From NCBI GenBank assembly GCA_024641255.1, contig JAHEDL010000145.1:1-10984 (forward strand): a stretch of DNA of 10,984 nucleotides. The letters run 5' to 3'. The DNA comes from Pseudorhodobacter sp. (GTDB taxonomy: Bacteria; Pseudomonadota; Alphaproteobacteria; Rhodobacterales; Rhodobacteraceae). A program made the translations under genes and the position numbers. Each line of letters begins with the position of its first letter. Position 1 is the first letter of the stretch. The notes below the pieces were generated by a model that saw only the letters and a program-made list of their open reading frames with translations, made no database searches and had not been told where the DNA came from. Shown in pieces: positions 1-7,019 of this stretch.

Positions 1-248
1 CCTTTTTCTAGCACCGCGCCATCGGTCAGGTCGATGCGGTGCATTTCAAATTCGGCAATGCGATCGGCCACGGTGCGGTTCTGGCCCACCAGAAACGACG
101 CCCGCACGCGGTAGGCGGTGGTGCCAAGCCGCAGATCAAGGCTGGCAGGCTGGATCTGCGCCGGGATGATCGCAGGATCGGCGGCAAGCGCGCCGGTTTC
201 GATCAACTGGCGCAGGGCTTGCGCGGGAAGGACACCGGTGTGGCTCAT
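1..248 (-). CDS. dcd: 2'-deoxycytidine 5'-triphosphate deaminase, N-terminal part (runs off the left edge)
   Basis: The first 82 codons are present; the 3' end lies outside the window. The protein opens MSHTGVLPAQALRQLIETGA, followed by a segment at residues 34-44 containing QIQPASLDLRLG and then AYRVRASFLVG. This pattern is typical of dCTP deaminase, especially the long (about 360-residue) alphaproteobacterial type with its own N-terminal domain. The enzyme converts dCTP to dUTP and so feeds dTMP synthesis in the cytoplasm. The ATG at 246-248 has a purine-rich AGAGG about 6 nt upstream. The gene lies 76 nt downstream of tRNA-Pro with a terminator between them, so it probably needs its own promoter overlapping or following that hairpin; I could not identify one with confidence. 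Family assignment is from recalled motifs. The catalytic region is not in the window, so activity cannot be judged. Confidence 0.85.
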   Translation of the reverse strand, partial: MSHTGVLPAQALRQLIETGALAADPAIIPAQIQPASLDLRLGTTAYRVRASFLVGQNRTVADRIAEFEMHRIDLTDGAVLEK

Positions 249-276
249 GTTCGCCTCTGCGACTGGACTATGCTTG

Positions 277-317
277 AAACAGAACCGCCCGCGCTGCCAA
301 GCGGCAGGCGGGCGGTT
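277..317 (-). terminator. Rho-independent terminator after tRNA-Pro
   Basis: On the minus strand a perfect 10-bp stem (AACCGCCCGC pairing with GCGGGCGGTT, 283-292 with 308-317) is extended by CTGCC/GGCAG around a GCTT loop, with one bulged base at 293. It is followed by a T-rich tail, TTCTGTTT. The element starts 8 nt after the tRNA CCA end and so ends the tRNA transcript. The plus-strand side also has a T-rich flank (TTTTGATTTT), so the hairpin could act in both directions. Confidence 0.85.
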
Positions 318-324
318 TTGATTT

Positions 325-402
325 TGGTCGGGCCAGAGAGATTCGAACTCTCGACCTCCCGCCCCCCAGACGGACGCGCTAACCAGACTGCGCTATGGCC
401 CG
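325..402 (-). tRNA. tRNA-Pro (anticodon GGG)
   Basis: A full cloverleaf can be folded on the minus strand. The acceptor CGGGCCA (402-396) pairs with TGGCCCG (335-329), then comes discriminator A and an encoded CCA end at 327-325. The D-stem is GCGC/GCGC. The anticodon stem TCCGT/GCGGG (with G-U ends) holds the loop CTGGGGG, giving anticodon GGG, which reads CCC and CCU. The T-arm is GAGAG-TTCGAAT-CTCTC. The length is 78 nt including CCA. C1-G72 and the GGG anticodon agree with bacterial tRNA-Pro identity. It lies 57 nt downstream of the merR stop and has its own promoter and terminator. Confidence 0.95.
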
Positions 403-412
403 ACACGGCGTC

Positions 413-440
413 TTCATAACAATATTCCGGGCGGGGGCAA
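413..440 (-). promoter_or_regulatory. Promoter of tRNA-Pro
   Basis: On the minus strand, TTGCCC (440-435) and TATGAA (418-413) are separated by 16 nt (17 if the -35 is read as CTTGCC). The expected start near 406 would leave only about 4 nt of 5' leader before the tRNA. The discriminator GACGCC is GC-rich, as is usual for stable-RNA promoters. This is a visual assignment. Confidence 0.55.
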
Positions 441-459
441 GCAGGAAAGCGCAAGGCGA

Positions 460-1332
460 TCAGTGTGTTTGCGCGATTGCGCCGGGGGCGGCTTGCAGGC
501 GGTCGTGCAAGGCCAAAGCGCGGTCGCGCAGCGCTGCGGCTTCGGCGTGACGCGGGCGTAGCGCAAGCGGCGGCAGGGCGCGCAAACGGGCGATCAGGCT
601 GGGCGTTTCGGTTGGCTGTGCTGCGGGCGGCGAATCGACTGCAATCGCGGCGCTTGGTTCGGCCATCGGGGCCGGTTCGCGCGGGCGGCGCGGCTTTGCG
701 GTTTCGATTTCGGGAAACAGCGAAGGTTGGAACAGCGCCGGTTGCGCGGGCGCGTCTATAATGGCATCGCCGCCATCGTCTTCCACCGCATGAAACGGCG
801 CTTCTGGCACCGGTTCGGCCACTGCAACTGGGGCTGCCACCAAAGTTGCCACTGGGGCAGCGGCCGGAAATACTGCGATCACCTCTGCCGGGGTTGTTGG
901 CAGCGGCACGTCGCTGCGGCGCAGGGCGGTTTCCAAGGCAACCACGGTTGCGGTTTCGGCCTGCTCTGGTTCGATGTCATCGGCATCGACAAGACCGAAA
1001 TTCGACGCCAAGGCGGCTTCGAGCGCGGCTTCAGCGTCAAGATCAATGTCGTCTGGCACTGGTGCGCCCGACAGGCCCGCCACATGGCGCACGCCCTGTT
1101 CGCGCAGGATTTTCTGCACGCCACGAATGGTCATGCCTTCGTTGTGCAGCAAATGCTTGATACCGGTCAAAAGCGCCACATCGGCAGGCCGATAATAGCG
1201 ACGCCCGCCCGCCCGTTTCACCGGGCGGATCTGCGGAAAGCGGCTTTCCCAAAACCGCAGCACATGCGCCGGGGTTTCAAGTTCGTCCGCCACTTCCGAA
1301 ATGGTCCGGAAGGCGTCTGGCGACTTTGTCAT
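460..1332 (-). CDS. MerR-family transcriptional regulator with a long Ala/Pro-rich tail
   Basis: A protein of 290 residues. Residues 8-80 form a MerR-type winged helix-turn-helix: [22 protein letters not shown], then a wing with the typical RRYYRP at residues 44-49, then the second helical pair ending in KILREQG. From about residue 82 to the end the chain is low-complexity, rich in Ala, Pro and acidic residues, with no recognisable effector-binding domain and no metal-binding cysteines. Target and signal are therefore unknown. It starts 15 nt after the ihfA stop with a weak GGATAGG Shine-Dalgarno and is probably cotranscribed with ihfA. The order ihfA-merR-tRNA-Pro is also known from gammaproteobacteria such as Pseudomonas, so this is an old, conserved neighbour rather than a recent arrival. 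The family call is firm; the function is open. Confidence 0.85.
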   Translation of the reverse strand: MTKSPDAFRTISEVADELETPAHVLRFWESRFPQIRPVKRAGGRRYYRPADVALLTGIKHLLHNEGMTIRGVQKILREQGVRHVAGLSGAPVPDDIDLDAEAALEAALASNFGLVDADDIEPEQAETATVVALETALRRSDVPLPTTPAEVIAVFPAAAPVATLVAAPVAVAEPVPEAPFHAVEDDGGDAIIDAPAQPALFQPSLFPEIETAKPRRPREPAPMAEPSAAIAVDSPPAAQPTETPSLIARLRALPPLALRPRHAEAAALRDRALALHDRLQAAPGAIAQTH

Positions 1333-1347
1333 TGGCCTATCCGCTTG

Positions 1348-1650
1348 TTAGCGCTTCTTGCCAGCAGCCACGCGGTCTTTCATCAGATGCGAGGGCCGGA
1401 AGGTCAGCACGCGACGCGGCGAGATCGGAACTTCGTCGCCGGTTTTCGGGTTGCGGCCGACGCGGGCGGTTTTATCGCGCACCGAGAACGTGCCGAAGGA
1501 AGAAATCTTTACGGTGTCGCCCGATGCCAGCGCATCCGACATGTGTTGCAGCACCGCTTCGACCAGCTCGGACGATTCGTTGCGGCTAAGGCCAACCTCG
1601 CGGAAGACGGCCTCGGACAAATCCATTCGTGTTAGAGTCTTTTCGCTCAT
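1348..1650 (-). CDS. ihfA: Integration host factor subunit alpha
   Basis: A 100-residue DNA-bending protein of the HU/IHF family. It pairs with IhfB to fold DNA sharply at specific sites, acting in recombination, replication and transcription. Residues 1-45 form the helical dimerisation part ([16 protein letters not shown]). [13 protein letters not shown] follows at 48-60, and the arm motif GRNPKTG sits at 65-71 with the intercalating Pro68. [11 protein letters not shown] at 84-94 is the conserved C-terminal helix region. Two ATGs lie in tandem (1653 and 1650). The second is preferred because the only ribosome-binding-like stretch, a run of seven Gs at 1662-1656, is 5 nt from it but only 2 nt from the first; start choice changes the protein by one Met. 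It lies 98 nt downstream of fabH and 15 nt upstream of merR. Confidence 0.96.
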   Translation of the reverse strand: MSEKTLTRMDLSEAVFREVGLSRNESSELVEAVLQHMSDALASGDTVKISSFGTFSVRDKTARVGRNPKTGDEVPISPRRVLTFRPSHLMKDRVAAGKKR

Positions 1651-1675
1651 CATATCCCCCCCGGGTTATTGGGAC

Positions 1676-1704
1676 ACGATGCGCAGATTAAAATCACAAG
1701 TCAA
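1676..1704 (-). promoter_or_regulatory. Putative ihfA promoter
   Basis: In the 98-nt gap after fabH the minus strand carries TTGACT (1704-1699), a good -35. A weak -10, CATCGT (1681-1676), follows after exactly 17 nt. A start near 1669 would give a leader of about 18 nt before the ihfA ATG. No terminator is visible after fabH, so readthrough from the lipid operon is also expected. Confidence 0.4.
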
Positions 1705-1748
1705 TAACAGGGGCTTGGCGGGCGTTCTTAAATGTGGATTTCGCCGCT

Positions 1749-2720
1749 TTACCAGCGCAAAACCACCGCGCCCCATGCCAAACCGCCGCCGATTGCCTCT
1801 GTAACAAGCAGATCGCCTTGTTTGATCTGGCCGCGCGCCTTGCCAACCGACAGCGCAAGGGGAATCGATGCAGCCGAGGTGTTGCCGTGGTCTTGCACGG
1901 TGACGACCACATGATCCATCGGCACCTGCATCCGCTTTGCGGTGGCTTCGATGATGCGGATGTTGGCCTGATGCGGCACGATCCAATCCACGTCACCGCC
2001 GCTCAGGCCGACTTTTTCCAGCGCGGCATGCGCAGTTTGCGCCAGTTTTTCGACGGCGTGGCGGAACACCTCTTTGCCTTCCATGCGCAGATGGCCGGTG
2101 ACCCCGGTCGAGGTGCCGCCATCCACGTACAGCAAATCGCGGAAGCGCCCGTCACTGTTCAGATCGGTTGCCAGCACGCCACGGTCTGCGGTGGTGCCGT
2201 CGCCTTCGGCGGCTTCCAGCACCAGCGCGCCAGCGCCATCGCCAAACAACACGCAGGTCGATCGGTCTTTCCAATCCATCAGGCGCGAGAAGGTTTCGGC
2301 ACCGATCACCAGCACCCGCTTGGCCTGACCGGTAACGATCAAGGCGTTGGCATTGGTCAGCGCAAACACGAAACCGGCACAAACGGCCTGCACGTCAAAG
2401 GCGAAACCGCGCGTCATGCCCAGATTGCCCTGAATCATCGTGGCGGCCGACGGAAAGGTCAGATCGGCGGTCGAGGTGGCCAGGATGATCGCGTCGATAT
2501 CATCGGCAGTCAGCCCGGCATCGGCCAAAGCCGCCTGTGCCGCGCGCGTGCCCAGATCGGATGTGGTTTGGCCTTCTGCAGCATAATGACGACGTTCGAT
2601 CCCGGATCGGGTCCTGATCCATTCATCCGTCGTTTCAACGAGGGTTTCGAGGTCAGCATTCGGCACGACACGTTCGGGCAAATAATGCCCAACGCCCTTA
2701 ACCACGGCGCGTATTGTCAT
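1749..2720 (-). CDS. fabH: Beta-ketoacyl-ACP synthase III (KAS III)
   Basis: A 323-residue enzyme, normal length for FabH, that starts type II fatty-acid synthesis by condensing acetyl-CoA with malonyl-ACP in the cytoplasm. The full catalytic triad is visible: Cys114 in VQAVCAGF, His250 in VPHQAN and Asn280 in HGNTSAAS. The N-terminal [15 protein letters not shown] and the glycine-rich C-terminal [13 protein letters not shown] are also family hallmarks. Its ATG overlaps the plsX stop in an ATGA (2717-2720), so translation is probably coupled to plsX. The yceD-rpmF-plsX-fabH order is the classical phospholipid/fatty-acid cluster of proteobacteria. Nothing suggests it is damaged. Confidence 0.97.
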   Translation of the reverse strand: MTIRAVVKGVGHYLPERVVPNADLETLVETTDEWIRTRSGIERRHYAAEGQTTSDLGTRAAQAALADAGLTADDIDAIILATSTADLTFPSAATMIQGNLGMTRGFAFDVQAVCAGFVFALTNANALIVTGQAKRVLVIGAETFSRLMDWKDRSTCVLFGDGAGALVLEAAEGDGTTADRGVLATDLNSDGRFRDLLYVDGGTSTGVTGHLRMEGKEVFRHAVEKLAQTAHAALEKVGLSGGDVDWIVPHQANIRIIEATAKRMQVPMDHVVVTVQDHGNTSAASIPLALSVGKARGQIKQGDLLVTEAIGGGLAWGAVVLRW

Positions 2721-3826
2721 TGTTTGGCCTTTGCCTCCGCCCCATCTGCGGCGGCATCCTGCCCCGCGCGGCCTGTCGACGCAAGCCGCGCCGCAAGCCG
2801 TTCCAAAAAGCCCGCGCCGGAAAGCTGGTGTGCCAGCGTGATCGCGGCAGCAACCCCGGTTGCATCGGCCGAGCCGTGTGATTTGATAACCGTGCCGTTC
2901 AGGCCCAGAAACACGCCGCCATTGACGCGGCGCGGATCAATCCGACGCTGCAGGCGTTTCAGCGAGTTCAACGCCAGAAGGGCGGCAAATTTTGACAAGA
3001 TCCCGGCGTTGAACGCTTCTTTCATGAAGTCTGAAATCAGCTTTGCGGTGCCTTCGCCGGTTTTCAGCGCGATATTGCCGGTAAACCCGTCGGTGACGAT
3101 GACATCAACGCGGTCAGACGGAATATCGCCGCCTTCGACAAAGCCGACAAAATCATAGCTGCCAGCTTCGGCGGCATTGGCGATCAGGTCGTGCGCGACC
3201 TTCAGTTCGGCGCGGCCTTTGTGTTCTTCGGTGCCGACGTTCAGCAGGCCGATGCGCGGACGCGCCAGATTAAGGCCGTTGCGGGCATAAGACGCGCCCA
3301 TTGCCGCGTATTGCAGCAGATCGTCGGCCTCTGCCTTGATGTCGGCGCCAACGTCCAACATCAGGTTGAAGCCACCCGGATTGCGCGACGGCCACAGGCA
3401 GGCAATGGCAGGGCGATTCACGCCCGGCAATTTGCGCAGCCGGATCATCGACACCGCCATCAGCGCGCCGGTATTGCCGCAAGACACCGCAACCTTGGCT
3501 TCGCCATTCTTCACAGAATCAATGCAAGACCACATCGAGGTGCCGTCGCCGTGGCGCATCACCTGACTGGGCTTGTCATGCATTGTCACCACGCGGGCGG
3601 CATGACGAACTTCCACCCGCGAGCCAAGCTCGGGGTGGCGCGCCAGAAGCGGCAGCAACTGCACTTCATCGCCGTGCAGAATGAAAGAAGCATCAGGAAG
3701 CGAGGCTGCAGACAGCACAAGACCGGCGACTACAGCCCCCGGTCCGCGATCTGAGCCCATCGCGTCAACAGATATGACGATGCGGCTTGCACCAAGGTTC
3801 GACGGCGTTTCAGATCCGGGTCCCAT
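2717..3826 (-). CDS. plsX: Phosphate acyltransferase PlsX
   Basis: A 369-residue protein that makes acyl-phosphate from acyl-ACP, the first step of the PlsX/PlsY/PlsC route to phosphatidic acid; PlsX is a peripheral membrane enzyme. Family segments in order are IVISVDAMG at 16-24, HDKPSQVMR at 83-91, SCGNTGAL at 115-122, LDVGAD at 157-162, GLLNVGTE at 193-200 and [12 protein letters not shown] at 244-255. The ATG at 3826 has no clear Shine-Dalgarno. It lies 23 nt after rpmF, so it may depend on translation of rpmF; the first 15 residues are not conserved family sequence, so a slightly later start cannot be excluded. The C-terminal 30 residues are Ala/Lys-rich and probably disordered. Confidence 0.96.
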   Translation of the reverse strand: MGPGSETPSNLGASRIVISVDAMGSDRGPGAVVAGLVLSAASLPDASFILHGDEVQLLPLLARHPELGSRVEVRHAARVVTMHDKPSQVMRHGDGTSMWSCIDSVKNGEAKVAVSCGNTGALMAVSMIRLRKLPGVNRPAIACLWPSRNPGGFNLMLDVGADIKAEADDLLQYAAMGASYARNGLNLARPRIGLLNVGTEEHKGRAELKVAHDLIANAAEAGSYDFVGFVEGGDIPSDRVDVIVTDGFTGNIALKTGEGTAKLISDFMKEAFNAGILSKFAALLALNSLKRLQRRIDPRRVNGGVFLGLNGTVIKSHGSADATGVAAAITLAHQLSGAGFLERLAARLASTGRAGQDAAADGAEAKAKQ

Positions 3827-3849
3827 GGGGCAAGCAGCAAAGGGGCGGC

Positions 3850-4053
3850 TTACGCCGCGTCCTCGTCTACTTCGACAGCCTTGGTTGCCACGACTTCGCG
3901 GGCATCATAGTGGCCGCAGGACGGGCACACATGGTGCGGGCGCTTCAGCTCGCCGCAGTTGGTGCAATCTTGCGGGTTGCCAGCAACCAACGCGTCGTGC
4001 GAGCGGCGCATGTTGCGCTTGGAGCTGGTGGTGCGGTTCTGCGGGACAGCCAT
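3850..4053 (-). CDS. rpmF: 50S ribosomal protein L32
   Basis: A 67-residue basic protein of the large ribosomal subunit. It begins [20 protein letters not shown], the standard L32 opening. It then has a zinc-ribbon with four cysteines, C30-x2-C33 and C43-x2-C46, so this is the zinc-binding (C+) form. The C-terminal tail is acidic. A good Shine-Dalgarno (GAGGT, 4064-4060) lies 6 nt before the ATG. It has its own upstream promoter and is followed closely by plsX, linking ribosome and membrane-lipid supply. Confidence 0.97.
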   Translation of the reverse strand: MAVPQNRTTSSKRNMRRSHDALVAGNPQDCTNCGELKRPHHVCPSCGHYDAREVVATKAVEVDEDAA

Positions 4054-4157
4054 GTCACGACCTCGGATAGTGGGGGACAGGCCCCGGATTTTACTTATAT
4101 TTCATAGCCGTTACGCGCAAACTTTAGCCACGCGAAAAAGCCCTTGATGAGGCGCGG

Positions 4158-4185
4158 AACATAGCCGGATTTCCGCCATGTGCAA
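4158..4185 (-). promoter_or_regulatory. Promoter upstream of rpmF
   Basis: The minus strand shows TTGCAC (4185-4180), a 16-nt spacer and TATGTT (4163-4158), followed by a GC-rich discriminator (CCGCGCC). It lies in the 162-nt gap between yceD and rpmF and would give a leader of about 97 nt. That leader ends with a short GGGG-CCTGT-CCCC hairpin (4085-4073) just before the Shine-Dalgarno. The gap contains no convincing terminator, so rpmF can also be read from yceD. Confidence 0.6.
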
Positions 4186-4215
4186 GCCCCTTTCTGCAGC
4201 CAAGCACCGATCTGG

Positions 4216-4800
4216 TCAAACCTCTGGTTCGTTTGACTTTTTCAGTTTGTCGGCCAGACCTGCAAGCCCGGCAAAGGGTTTCAGGGTTTCCGATTTCAAC
4301 GGCTCAATGCCGGGGGCTGCAAAAGCGGCCTCGCCAAATTCGGCACCGCGCGCGCGCGGATAAAGTGGCAGCGCCAGCGCCAGCGCTTCAACCGCCACAG
4401 CCGCCACGTCGATGCTTTCGGGCAGCGGTTCAGTATCTTCGCTGGGAATTTCCAGCTCATCCGCATCCGGATCGACATAGTCATGCTGATAGCGCCGTTC
4501 GGTGCTGTCGGCCAAACGGCTGCGCACCGGGGCCAGCGTAACCGAACAGGGCTGCACCACCAAAGCCGTCAGATCGGCCCGCAAAACCACGTCAACCCGG
4601 CCCATCGGCGACAATTCGCCCTTGAAGGTGAATTCCGGCAGATCAATCAGATCAAGTGAGGCGGCAATCGCCGCGCGTTCAGCCTCGTTCGGGGTGAAGG
4701 TGAAGCGTAGGGTCTTGCGGCCCGAGACCAATGCCGTGCGATAAAGCTGATGCGGCAAAGACGGGTCTGCAGCGGGCGAGGGGGCGTTGGTTTCGGTCAT
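4216..4800 (-). CDS. yceD: DUF177 / YceD-family protein
   Basis: A 194-residue acidic cytoplasmic protein. The YceD/DUF177 family lies next to rpmF in most bacteria and is linked to 23S rRNA accumulation and ribosome assembly; its exact biochemical role is not settled. Visible hallmarks are GELSPMGRVDVVLRADLTA around 61-79, the conserved PCSVTLAPV at 84-92 (Cys85), the central acidic stretch 108-130, DVAAVAVEALALALPLYPRA at 131-150, and the C-terminal KPFAGLAGLADKLK at 174-187. The start at 4800 is preferred over the ATG at 4806 because GGAG lies 7 nt from the former and abuts the latter. The frame stays open upstream to 4938, but that part is not family-like and lacks a ribosome-binding site. 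It is divergent from bamE. Confidence 0.9.
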   Translation of the reverse strand: MTETNAPSPAADPSLPHQLYRTALVSGRKTLRFTFTPNEAERAAIAASLDLIDLPEFTFKGELSPMGRVDVVLRADLTALVVQPCSVTLAPVRSRLADSTERRYQHDYVDPDADELEIPSEDTEPLPESIDVAAVAVEALALALPLYPRARGAEFGEAAFAAPGIEPLKSETLKPFAGLAGLADKLKKSNEPEV

Positions 4801-4919
4801 CGTCATTCTCCAAAGCGTATCAGACGCCAATTCTTGCGGTTTTCTCGGCGTTTGTCGGCCAAAGCGCGTTCCATTCTTGAACAGAGCCGCGACCTTCTGT
4901 AAGCCAATCGCAACACGCC

Positions 4920-4949
4920 TTGGCAAACGGCGTTTCACCTTCCGATACT
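4920..4949 (+). promoter_or_regulatory. Tentative bamE promoter
   Basis: TTGGCA (4920-4925) and GATACT (4944-4949) are separated by 18 nt on the plus strand, within the 211-nt divergent gap between yceD and bamE. The match is moderate. The rest of this gap shows no other clear element, and I could not find a good yceD promoter in it. Confidence 0.3.
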
Positions 4950-5011
4950 GGTCCGCTGAGACTGGCGCAAGTGTGGCGGTGTTTGCTTTGGCTGCGAGGG
5001 TGAGGGCTGGG

Positions 5012-5494
5012 ATGGCGGATTATAACGGTATGACGGCTAAAGTCACCCCGCGTGGCGGGATGCGTCTGGCGATTGCTGTGCTGATGATGGTGGTGGCAGT
5101 GGCCTGCGCGCCAATCTATCGCAACCATGGATATGCGCCGACCGATGAAGAACTTGCGCGCATCACGGTGGGCAAAGATACCCGCGACACGGTGGCCACC
5201 TATATCGGGCGCCCGTCAGCCGAAGGCCTGCTGAATGATGTGGGTTGGTATTACGTCGAAAGCCGGTGGAAAACTTTCGGCGCGCTTGCTCCGAAAGAAG
5301 AACAGCGCGAAGTGGTGGCGATCAGCTTCAACGACGCAGGCGTTGTTGAAAACGTCGAGCGCTTTGGCTTGGAAAAAGGTCAGATCGTGCCGATTTCCCG
5401 CCGCGTCACCAAAGAAAACATCAAGAGCGTTGGCTTGTTGCGGCAGTTGTTTGGCAACATCGGTGGTCTTTCGACCGACGCCTTGGTTAAGTAA
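5012..5494 (+). CDS. bamE: Outer membrane protein assembly factor BamE (SmpA/OmlA family lipoprotein)
   Basis: A 160-residue lipoprotein component of the BAM complex, which inserts beta-barrel proteins into the outer membrane. A hydrophobic signal segment (residues 18-31) ends at a lipobox-like VAVAC, with the lipidated cysteine at 32 followed by APIYRNHGY. The mature part has the SmpA/BamE fold signature: an initial LARITVGKDTRDTVATYIGRP-type segment (about 48-68), WYYVESRWKTF, then VVAISFNDAGVVENVERFGLE. The C-terminal ISRRVTKENIKSVGLLRQLF is typical of alphaproteobacterial members. The start at 5012 is chosen for GAGGG 5-6 nt upstream; ATGs at 5030 and 5060 would also leave a usable signal peptide. 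It has its own strong terminator 22 nt downstream, so it appears monocistronic. Confidence 0.9.
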   Translation: MADYNGMTAKVTPRGGMRLAIAVLMMVVAVACAPIYRNHGYAPTDEELARITVGKDTRDTVATYIGRPSAEGLLNDVGWYYVESRWKTFGALAPKEEQREVVAISFNDAGVVENVERFGLEKGQIVPISRRVTKENIKSVGLLRQLFGNIGGLSTDALVK

Positions 5495-5515
5495 CGTCCG
5501 CAACACCGCAAGATC

Positions 5516-5553
5516 AAAGCGCAGGGCCGCAGGGCCTTGCGCTTTTTGTTTTT
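5516..5553 (+). terminator. Strong terminator of bamE, probably bidirectional
   Basis: A 13-bp stem pairs AAAGCGCA-G-GGCC (5516-5528) with GGCC-T-TGCGCTTT (5533-5545), with one G-U pair and a GCAG loop. It is followed on the plus strand by TTTTTGTTTTT. On the minus strand the same hairpin ends in a T-containing flank (TTTGATCTT), so it can also stop transcripts of the converging phosphatase gene that ends at 5570. Confidence 0.9.
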
Positions 5554-5569
5554 GGGCCCGAGCTTTTCT

Positions 5570-6160
5570 TTAGGCCTCGACCTTGGCGCGCAGCCAGACC
5601 AGATCGACCGTGGCCAGATAATGCGGGATGTTCTGCCACACGACATGAAAGCCAAAGCCGCCGTTGACCAGTTCGGCAGTGGCGGCTTCGCGGCTCCAGC
5701 CTTGATACAACATGCGCCACAGCGCGATGATCAGGCCGGTGCGGTCGGCACCATGAGTGCAATGCACCACGACCGGCGGTTTCGCCGCCACAAGTGCGCG
5801 CAGGGCGGCAATGATCTGCGCCGACTGATTTTCGCGGATATGGCGGATTTTGATCTTGATATGCACCAATGTCAGCCCGGTGCCCGCCGCCAAGGGCGCA
5901 TCATCGACGCTGCGGCGCAGGTTGATCACGCTGTGCACGCCAAGCTTTGCCAGATTGGCAAAGCCCGTCGCATCGGGCTGGGCGCAGCGATAAAGCGCGG
6001 GCGTAACGCGGTGCAAATCCGGCACACCGGGCAGCGACAGCGGCTCTGCCCAGGTTTCGGGACGCGGCAGCGGCGTTTGTGCGGCGGATGGCAGCGCAAG
6101 GCTGCTGGCGGCGGCGGCCAACAGGCACAGACTGTCACGGCGGGAAAGCAAAGGGCGCAT
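5570..6160 (-). CDS. Exported protein-tyrosine/dual-specificity-like phosphatase
   Basis: A 196-residue protein. The N-terminus MRPLLSRRDSLCLLAAAASS, followed by LALPSAAQT, looks like a Tat signal (SRRDSLC with a hydrophobic core), with cleavage probably near residue 28, so the enzyme would act in the periplasm. The Cys-based phosphatase P-loop is HCTHGADRTG at 133-142 (Cys134 nucleophile, Arg140 phosphate binding). Upstream, LYRCAQPDATGFANLAKLGV and SVINLR (57-82) match the entry strand and helix of DSP-type phosphatases. Substrate is unknown: protein phosphotyrosine, a phosphoinositide-like or phospholipid phosphate are all possible. The start at 6160 has GGAAAG about 7 nt upstream; the frame is open further up to 6409 but that part overlaps olsB antisense. 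It is divergent from olsB and convergent with bamE. Family call firm, role inferred. Confidence 0.82.
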   Translation of the reverse strand: MRPLLSRRDSLCLLAAAASSLALPSAAQTPLPRPETWAEPLSLPGVPDLHRVTPALYRCAQPDATGFANLAKLGVHSVINLRRSVDDAPLAAGTGLTLVHIKIKIRHIRENQSAQIIAALRALVAAKPPVVVHCTHGADRTGLIIALWRMLYQGWSREAATAELVNGGFGFHVVWQNIPHYLATVDLVWLRAKVEA

Positions 6161-6207
6161 GCGGGGTCTTTCCGGTGTTGGCTTGCGCTGACGGCGGGCG
6201 CGGCGCA

Positions 6208-6236
6208 AACTTAGCCTTACGGCACTGATCCTTAAA
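6208..6236 (-). promoter_or_regulatory. Tentative promoter of the phosphatase gene
   Basis: The minus strand has TTTAAG (6236-6231), 17 nt, then TAAGTT (6213-6208) in the context GGCTAAGTTTGCGCC. This resembles the rpmF -10 region here (GGCTATGTTCCGCGCC). The -35 is poor. It lies in the 93-nt divergent gap shared with olsB. No clear plus-strand promoter for olsB, and no PhoB-like TGTCA repeat, was seen there. Confidence 0.3.
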
Positions 6237-6253
6237 CCCCGGTTCTTGTAACG

Positions 6254-6988
6254 ATGCTTTCGCTTGTAAAAGGCAGATACCGTGCGCGGCTGGCGCAAGA
6301 TGCCAGCGATATCGCCCGCGCCCAAGGCCTGCGCCACCGCCGCTTTGTTGCGCGCAACAGTGCGGTGCAAGGCGTGGACGCCGATGTGTATGACGCGGCC
6401 TGTCGCCATGTGCTGCTGGAAGAGTGCGACAGTGGTGCTTTGGTGGGCTGCTATCGGCTGCTGCTATTGCCCCCCGGTTGCGCCATGGCGAACAGCTATT
6501 CGGCGCAGTTTTATGACCTTTCCGCGCTGGATGCCTTTGCGGGCGCAAAGTTGGAACTGGGCCGGTTCTGTCTTGATCCGGGCTGGCATGACCCCGACAT
6601 CTTGCGGCTGGCATGGGGGGCGATGGCGCGGATGGTGGATGATCTGTCTGTCACGCTGTTGTTCGGCTGTTCGTCGTTCGAAGGCAGCGATCCGGCGCGG
6701 CACCAGATGGCGCTGGCGCTGCTAACCGATCATCTGGCACCGCCGATGTGGCAACCGTTGCCCAAGGCGGTCGAACGCCATGCGCTAATGCGCGCCGCCA
6801 TAAGTGACCGAAAAACCGCGCTGCTGGGGGTGCCGCCGCTGTTGCGCACCTATCTTGGCATGGGTGGCTGGGTCAGTGACCATGCGGTGATCGACCGCGC
6901 GCTTGATACGCTGCATGTCTTCACCGGCGTTGAAATTGCCCGCATTCCCCCCGCCCGCGCCCGCGCTTTGCGTGCCATCGCCAATTGA
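6254..6988 (+). CDS. olsB: L-ornithine N(alpha)-acyltransferase OlsB
   Basis: A 244-residue protein of the GNAT-like acyltransferase family (hemolysin-type Acetyltransf_5). OlsB transfers a 3-hydroxyacyl chain from ACP to the alpha-amino group of ornithine, giving lyso-ornithine lipid for phosphorus-free membrane lipids. Visible family features are KGRYRARLAQDASDIARAQG with LRHRRF (6-31), the acidic DADVYDAACRHVLLEE (42-57), GALVGCYRLLLLP (61-73), and the signature ELGRFCLDPGW at 101-111. The start agrees with the usual KGRYxARLA opening, although the Shine-Dalgarno is weak. The usual partner OlsA, which adds the second acyl chain, is not next to it; the following gene is an ABC-F ATPase 31 nt downstream. 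General GNAT annotation would be the fallback. Confidence 0.82.
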   Translation: MLSLVKGRYRARLAQDASDIARAQGLRHRRFVARNSAVQGVDADVYDAACRHVLLEECDSGALVGCYRLLLLPPGCAMANSYSAQFYDLSALDAFAGAKLELGRFCLDPGWHDPDILRLAWGAMARMVDDLSVTLLFGCSSFEGSDPARHQMALALLTDHLAPPMWQPLPKAVERHALMRAAISDRKTALLGVPPLLRTYLGMGGWVSDHAVIDRALDTLHVFTGVEIARIPPARARALRAIAN

Positions 6989-7019
6989 CGCCGCCCGCGC
7001 CACCGCTTACCTGACGGGC

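Noticed and set aside
325..402. tRNA-Pro as an integration (att) site for a mobile element
   Set aside because: No integrase gene, no direct repeat of the tRNA 3' end and no change in gene type is seen on either side.
727..1635. Open frame of 302 codons on the plus strand opposite merR and ihfA
   Set aside because: It is a shadow of the real minus-strand genes, which carry clear family motifs; its composition (Cys/His/Arg-rich) is not protein-like.
1734..3158. Long open frame on the plus strand opposite fabH and plsX (474 codons)
   Set aside because: It lies antisense to two well-supported genes, has His/Gln/Arg-rich composition typical of GC-rich shadow frames, no ribosome-binding site and no recognisable domain.
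4801..4938. Upstream extension of the DUF177 protein
   Set aside because: The added residues are basic and not family-like, and they cover the divergent promoter region with bamE; the GGAG site fits the ATG at 4800.
6161..6253. PhoB box in front of olsB
   Set aside because: No pair of TGTCA-like repeats with the right spacing was found in the 93-nt gap.
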